Positions 59,570 to 64,000 of a stretch of 64,000 nt of DNA are shown here, piece by piece. The position numbers and the translations under genes were made by a program. The stretch is from Alisma plantago-aquatica (taxonomy: Eukaryota; Streptophyta; Magnoliopsida; Alismatales; Alismataceae): positions 521,737,803-521,801,802 of the forward strand of contig OY856409.1 in NCBI GenBank assembly GCA_963693085.1. The letters run 5' to 3'. Under the pieces are notes generated by a model. It saw only the letters and a list, made by a program, of their open reading frames with translations, was not told the DNA's origin and did no database searches. How positions within the stretch are numbered: the first letter of the stretch is position 1; each line of letters starts with the position of its first letter.

Positions 59570-60000
59570 CCACCACGGCCGTGCTACCAACATGGCTGTG
59601 CTGCTCAGCACGGCCGTGCCAACCTGCAAATTTCACAACATGGTGGAGAAGAGGAGGAAAAGGATATACATGTAGGAGCAGTGAGCAGAAAAGAGGGAGG
59701 TGGCGGCAGTGAGCGAGAGGGTGGGTTTCCGGAGCAACAAGCAACAAATGGGCAGCGGCGGTGAGCGGGCGACCAAGAGAAGAGACCTAGCAGGAGAGGA
59801 GAGGAGAAGATGGGCGATCAAAGCAGCCACCGGTGGGGGCGGCGGTGAGGAGAGGAGAGGAGAGGAGCAGCGAGCGGCGGCGGCACCAGCAGAGAAGCAA
59901 TCGAGCGGCGGCGACATTAGCAGAGAAGAAATCGTCGGACCTAGTTCCGCGAACTGAAGAATTAGGAATGAAACAGAGAAAGGGGAAGAGTCCCTCGTGC
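59570..60000 (-). promoter_or_regulatory. GC-rich 5' region of CACTA-2 (candidate promoter)
   Basis: A sharply GC-rich, purine-biased block (GAGGAGAGGAGAGG runs, GGCGGCGGTG) lies upstream of the minus-strand transposase. Open frames in it on both strands look like composition effects. At 59573-59622 it holds GCACGGCCGTGC-type palindromic words (CACGGCCGTGC, CATGGCTGTGC, GCACGGCCGTGCC). Position mirrors the GC-rich block of CACTA-1. Confidence 0.4.
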
Positions 60001-60009
60001 GGATGCAGT

Positions 60010-60464
60010 TAAGTTAAACTTAAACTTCAGTTCTTTAAAAAATTGACGCTAAAACATAACAGTTTCGGTCACTAAGAAAAAACCGACGCCATAGGGGTGT
60101 AAAAATTTTGGCGCGGACAGCGCGGGTAAACAAATCGGCGTCATTTTTGGGAATATAACCGACGATAAAAATGTCCCGCGCGAAAAAGTTTTAGTCGTCG
60201 GTTATTTATTTAATAACCGAAGCTGTTAGTTAAATTTTGGACCTAATTTTTTTCGTTGGATAAATTGGATTTGGCGGGTGCTTTTAGGCGTCGGTTGTTT
60301 ATTCTCAAACCAACGCTAAATAGAAAGTGATACCCGTGTCTGGCCACTCCTATACGATATATGTCGGTTTGTGTTTTAAACCATTGGTGTAGGTTTTAGG
60401 CATCGGTTCTTAGTTAATAACTGACGCATGGAAAGTGACTTTATAAGCCATTTCTGTAGTAGTG
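60010..60464. repeat. CACTA-2 right subterminal repeats and terminus
   Basis: AACCGACGCC, GTCGTCGGTTATT, AATAACCGAAGC, GGCGTCGGTTG and GGCATCGGTTC recur in both orientations up to the terminal GTAGTAGTG. They mirror the left end (51006-51435). Confidence 0.85.
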
Positions 60465-61562
60465 CCATAGGTTGCAAAACTGATTCTGTGTCAGGATGAC
60501 ATTTCCTAAGCATGGAAATGTGAAACACTGGGTGTAACTTTTGCAACTCTTGTGGTAACTTTAGTGTATAAGGTACCTTTCCAATCCGTTCAATGATTGG
60601 ATAAGGCCCTATAAACCTTGGAGCTAACTTTCCTTTCCTTCCAAATCTAAAAACTCCCTTCCAAGGTGAGACCTTGAGGTACACTCTGTCTCCAACCTAG
60701 AATTCTAAAGGTCTACGACGCTTATCAGCGTAAGACTTCTGCCTATCCTGTGCAGTCTTCAACTGTTGTTGTATTACTTTAATCTTCTCAGTGGTCTGTT
60801 GCACAAGATTAGGACCTAAAAGTTGATATTCACCAGTTTCATACCAACATAAGGGAGATCTACAACGTCTACCATACAAAGCTTCATAGGGTGCCATATC
60901 AATGCTATGTTGATAGATATTATTATAGGCAAACTCTATCAAACTTAGGTGCAAATCCCAACTCCCTGTAAATTGAAGGACACATGCTCTGAGCAAGTCT
61001 GTATAGTCCTTTCTGATTGTCCATAAGTTCGAGGATGAAAGGTTGTACTAAACCTTAACTGTGTGCCTAAAGCTTTATGAAGTCGATCCCAGAAACGACT
61101 CATAAACTGGGGACCTCTATCAGAAACAATGGTAACTGGGACCCCATGCAGTCGTACTATCTCATCTACATACTGTGCCAGCTTCTCAACAGAATAGGTT
61201 GTTTTGACAGGTAAGAAATGTGATGTCTTAGTCAACCTATCAACTATTACCCAGATGGAATCATGTCCTTTGACGGTTCTAGGTAAACCAACCACAAAGT
61301 CCATTGTCACATGATCCCACTTCCATTGTGGTATGGGTAAAGGTTGCATTGTTCCTGCAGACTTCTGGTGTTCAGCTTTAACTTGTTGACACACCGGACA
61401 CCGCATAACAAACTCAGCAACATCTTTCTTCAAACCAGGCCACCAATACATATCTTTCAAGTTTCGATACATCTTGGTGCTTCCTAGATGCATAGCATAC
61501 ATTGAAGAATGAGCTTCTTCCATGACTAACTTCCTCAATTTATCCACATCTGGTACTATCAT
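60465..61562 (-). pseudogene. chromovirus integrase (first part)
   Basis: Minus strand from about 61562: the H2C2 finger (HSSMYAMHLGSTKMYRNLKD...CPVCQQ), then the DDE core with Asp in DHVTMDFVVGLP, Asp in IVSDRGPQF and Glu in GQSERTIQT. A frameshift near 61000 moves the frame; the downstream part reads GSWDLHLSLIEFAYNN and ALYGRRCRSPLCW. A stop replaces one residue just before VGDRVYLKVSPWKG. The GPY/F module is GKLAPRFIGPYPIIERIG (about 60600), followed by LHPVFHISMLRK. The gene is cut at 60465 by CACTA-2 and continues at 51005. Confidence 0.9.
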
Positions 61563-63243
61563 CCTACCATGATAACAAGCTACTTGATCTTCTGAGTCAT
61601 GGAAACCTTCTCGTTTCTCATTACCATACTTTGATCTAATCTGCTGAACTACAACATCAACTTGTTGTGCCTCCTTAATCTATTGTCTCAGAGTAGGTTT
61701 TATATGCATCTCAGCTAACAACCCTGATAACAATGATATTTTTAATTGTACATTGTCTTATCTTAACGATACAAGCATATCCCTTCTAGAGCATACCAAG
61801 GAATTCAGTTGTGCTCTGTCTAAAGCTGGTGTTGCTGATTTCCTACTCAAAGCATCCGCAACGACATTGGCCTTCCCTGGATGATAATCAATTGTACAAT
61901 CGTAGTCCTTGATTAACTCCATCCAGTGGCATTGCCTCATGTTAAGCTCATGCTGAGAAAAGATATACTTTAGGTTCTTATGATCTGTGAAAATCTGGAA
62001 TGTCTCTCCATAAAGATAATGTCTCCAGATCTTCAAGGCATGAACTACAGCAGCTAGTTCTAGATCATGTGTCAGATAATTCTCCTCGTGTTTCTTAAGT
62101 TGTCGAGAAGCAAAAGAAATCACTTGTTTATCCTGCATCAACACACATCCTAGTCCATTCTTAGAAGCATCACAGAAAACTATATATCCTTTTCCTTGCT
62201 CAGGTAACACGAGCACATGTGCACTTGTCAACCTTTCCTTCAATACCTGAAAATATTGCTGACACTTGTCACTCCAGGCAAAAGGAACATCCTTCCTGGT
62301 CAAGTTAGTCAAGGGTAAAGCTATAGAACTAAAGTTCTTAATGAACCACCTGTAATACCCTGCCAACCCTAAGAAACTACGGATCTCCTTCGGTGTCTTC
62401 GGTTGTTCCCATTGCAGGACAGACTCAACCTTTTTAGGGTCAACACGTATACCTGAGGCAGATATTACGTGTCCAAGAAAAGAAACTTCGGGTAACCAGA
62501 ACTCACACTTGCTAAACTTAGCATATAACTTGTGTTCTCTTAGCAAAGTTAGAGTCTGACGAAGATGCTGCTCATGCTGTTGAGCATCTCTACTATAGAT
62601 TAGGATGTCATCTATGAAGATAACAACACACTAATCGAGAAAAGGTCGGAAGATTCTATTCATGAGTTCCATAAATGCAGTTGGTGCATTTGTTAGTCCA
62701 AATGACATAACCGTGAACTCATAGTGACCATACCTTGTTCTAAAGGCAGACTTAGGTATGTCACCATCCTTAATACACAGTTGGTGATATCCTGACCTCA
62801 AATCTATCTTTGAGAAGACGGTTGCACCACGCAACTGGTCAAAGAGATCATCAATCCTCAGTAGAGGATACTTATTCTTTATTGTTACTTTATTTAACTA
62901 TCTATAATCAATGCACAACCTCATTGACCCATCTTTCTTTTTAACAAAGAGGACTGGAGCACCCCCAAGGCGAAGTACTTGGTCGGATGAAACTCTTCTC
63001 AAGCAATTCTTGCAGTTGTTTCTTGAGTTCTGCCATCTTAGCAGGCGCCATCCTATATGATGTTTGTGCTATAGGTTGCATATTCGGGATTAGATTGATT
63101 TCAAAATCAATCTCTCAAGGCGGTGGTATACCTGGAAGTTCTTCAGGAAATACATCTTCAAATTCCCTGACTATCGGAACTTCAGCAGGGTTAAGACTAT
63201 CCATGGTATTATCTACCACATGGGCCAAGAATGCATAACATCC
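61563..63243 (-). pseudogene. chromovirus reverse transcriptase and RNase H
   Basis: From right to left on the minus strand: the linker FEDVFPEELPGIPPP (about 63150), [26 protein letters not shown] (about 63040-62965), a 1-base insertion in a G-run near 62970, [17 protein letters not shown] (about 62810), [13 protein letters not shown] (about 62705), a stop at 62631-62633, then the intact catalytic FIDDILIYS (about 62610). RNase H follows at 62200-61860: [27 protein letters not shown] and [10 protein letters not shown]. After the stop at 61758 the spacer to integrase continues in frame with one more stop. Stops at 63244, about 63117 and about 62884 also break it. Confidence 0.9.
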
Positions 63244-63660
63244 TTACCTCATCAGCTTCTCAGCAACCATAGTTGATACAAGACAGGTTGGTAGAATCTT
63301 TCTATCTCCTTGAGAGATCCATGTGTCACTATCATCAGCGAACACGACTTGCTTGGACTCGCGATCCAAGACAACCTTATACCTTTCTAACGTATCCATC
63401 CCAAGGATTACATCAAATCCATGCATCTCAAGTGGTATAAGATCCACTTGAATGTGATGTTCGGAAAAGACGAGGATGCAAGGAGAACATTCCTCCCGTA
63501 AAACAGCAGATCCCATCAAAGGAGTTTCTAATAACAAACTATCTGCCATGTGACTTGTAGTCAGGTTGCAGTCAAGAATCACTCTTCAAGTGATAAAGGA
63601 GTGTGTAGCACCCAGATCGATTAAAACAGATACCACGCAAGATGTAGACATATCAGAATG
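63244..63660 (-). pseudogene. chromovirus aspartic protease
   Basis: The minus strand reads a VVSVLIDLGATHSFI block at about 63640, where the retropepsin D-S/T-G active site is D-L-G. A stop at about 63584 follows, then an open stretch (63582-63244) with PLEMHGFDVILGMDTLERYKV, typical of gypsy proteases. The enzyme would cut the Gag-Pol precursor. The altered active site and stop make this copy inactive. Confidence 0.85.
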
Positions 63661-64000
63661 AAACAACTCCATCTGACCTACCACAACCCAAGGGTTGATC
63701 ACTGCATCAGGTGGATTCATTGCATAGAATCTCGTCGTTGCCTGTGGTTGATTCGGTACTCGATGACTAGGTGCCGATGATCCAGCTTGGGACGCTTGTC
63801 CACATCCTCTAGCACTACTTATGAACTATCGCCTTTGAGATCCTTGCTGGCTCTGTCTTTGAGGTTGAGTTACACTCACTTCTCTGGCTCTGCAATCTTT
63901 CATCAGATGTCCCATCTTTCCACATATGTAACAGCTTCTGTTCAGTTGTTGTGGTTTGGGTGGTCCTGTAACCGACATAGATGTTGAGCTGTGAGCTCCT
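63661..64000 (-). pseudogene. chromovirus gag C-terminal part with CCHC zinc knuckle
   Basis: At 63933-63892 the minus strand reads CYICGKMGHLMKDC, an intact C-x2-C-x4-H-x4-C nucleocapsid knuckle, followed by a basic stretch. The gag N-terminus lies beyond the window. The linker to the protease (63890-63661) is low in similarity and contains at least one stop. Confidence 0.8.

Larger units (their letters stand above)
51006..60464 (-). mobile_element. second CACTA (En/Spm) transposon, 9,459 bp
   Basis: Left end CACTAGTACATAACTGAC; right end CCATTTCTGTAGTAGTG, the reverse complement of CACTACTACAGAAATGG. The target duplication CCA sits at 51003-51005 and 60465-60467, and removing the element rejoins the chromovirus reading frame. 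Both ends carry many GTCGGTT / AACCGACGC subterminal repeats. The genes lie on the minus strand: transposase (55467-58718) and a Ulp1-protease-bearing second gene (51818-55244). Confidence 0.95.
45682..64000 (-). mobile_element. minus-strand chromovirus (Ty3/gypsy), incomplete at the window edge, split by CACTA-2
   Basis: On the minus strand, from right to left: gag zinc knuckle, protease, reverse transcriptase/RNase H, integrase with GPY/F and chromodomain-like tail, the GATTTCGGGGACGAAATC block, polypurine tract and a 5.1-kb 3' LTR. The 5' LTR and most of gag would lie beyond 64000. The order and the conserved FEDVFPEELPG stretch between protease and RT fit the Tekay/Del-type chromovirus lineage. 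Several in-frame stops and at least two frameshifts make this copy defective. Confidence 0.88.

Noticed and set aside
59433..59957. Open frames rich in Gly, Arg, Pro or Ser near the CACTA-2 right side
   Set aside because: Caused by GAGGAGAGG and GGCGGC runs; low-complexity and present on both strands.

Overview
This window looks like plant (angiosperm) nuclear heterochromatin. It is AT-rich and I can find no intact host gene. Almost every recognisable coding stretch belongs to a plant transposable-element lineage: Ty1/copia, Ty3/gypsy chromovirus, Ty3/gypsy Athila, and CACTA (En/Spm). There is also one decayed piece of plastid DNA and one captured fragment of a plant cytochrome c gene. I cannot name the species from the sequence.

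Layout. 1-5050: gene-poor, AT-rich sequence; an old chromovirus-type LTR may start at 906. 5050-6000: decayed plastid DNA in which part of psaB is joined to the start of rpoC2. 6398-11282 and 33283-35360: one decayed Ty1/copia element (5' LTR, primer site, gag, protease, integrase, reverse transcriptase, RNase H), split by a 22-kb insertion. That insertion (11283-33282, target duplication TAAAT) is a chromovirus-like LTR element with 3.75-kb LTRs and only about 1.7 kb of non-coding interior. Its 5' LTR is itself split by a 12,789-bp CACTA element (12148-24936, target duplication TCA). The CACTA element carries a two-intron TNP2-type transposase gene and a many-exon second gene with tandemly amplified exons. 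Near its right end it also carries an antisense fragment of cytochrome c. The nesting is therefore four deep: copia, LTR derivative, CACTA, captured host exon.

35862-44091: 3' half of an Athila-type gypsy element (pol, a second ORF, 3' LTR). 44092-45681: unassigned. 45682-64000: a minus-strand chromovirus that runs off the right edge, with a 5.1-kb LTR at 45682-50762, then the chromodomain-like tail, integrase, reverse transcriptase, protease and gag zinc knuckle. Its chromodomain region is split by a second CACTA element (51006-60464, target duplication CCA). This one carries a minus-strand transposase with in-frame stops and a second gene ending in a Ulp1-like cysteine protease domain that keeps its catalytic residues.

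The observation I would follow first is that three unrelated LTR elements each carry their own array of short self-complementary words in non-coding DNA. The copia element has GGTCGACC-type words, Athila has ACACGNCGTGT-type words, and the chromovirus LTR has CAAACGGTCT/AGACCGTTTG words. Next come the symmetric, phase-1 exon amplification in the CACTA second gene, the cytochrome c capture, and a 200-bp near-perfect palindrome inside the second CACTA element. Coordinates were worked out by eye; exon boundaries and decayed-element limits are approximate unless a target duplication fixes them.
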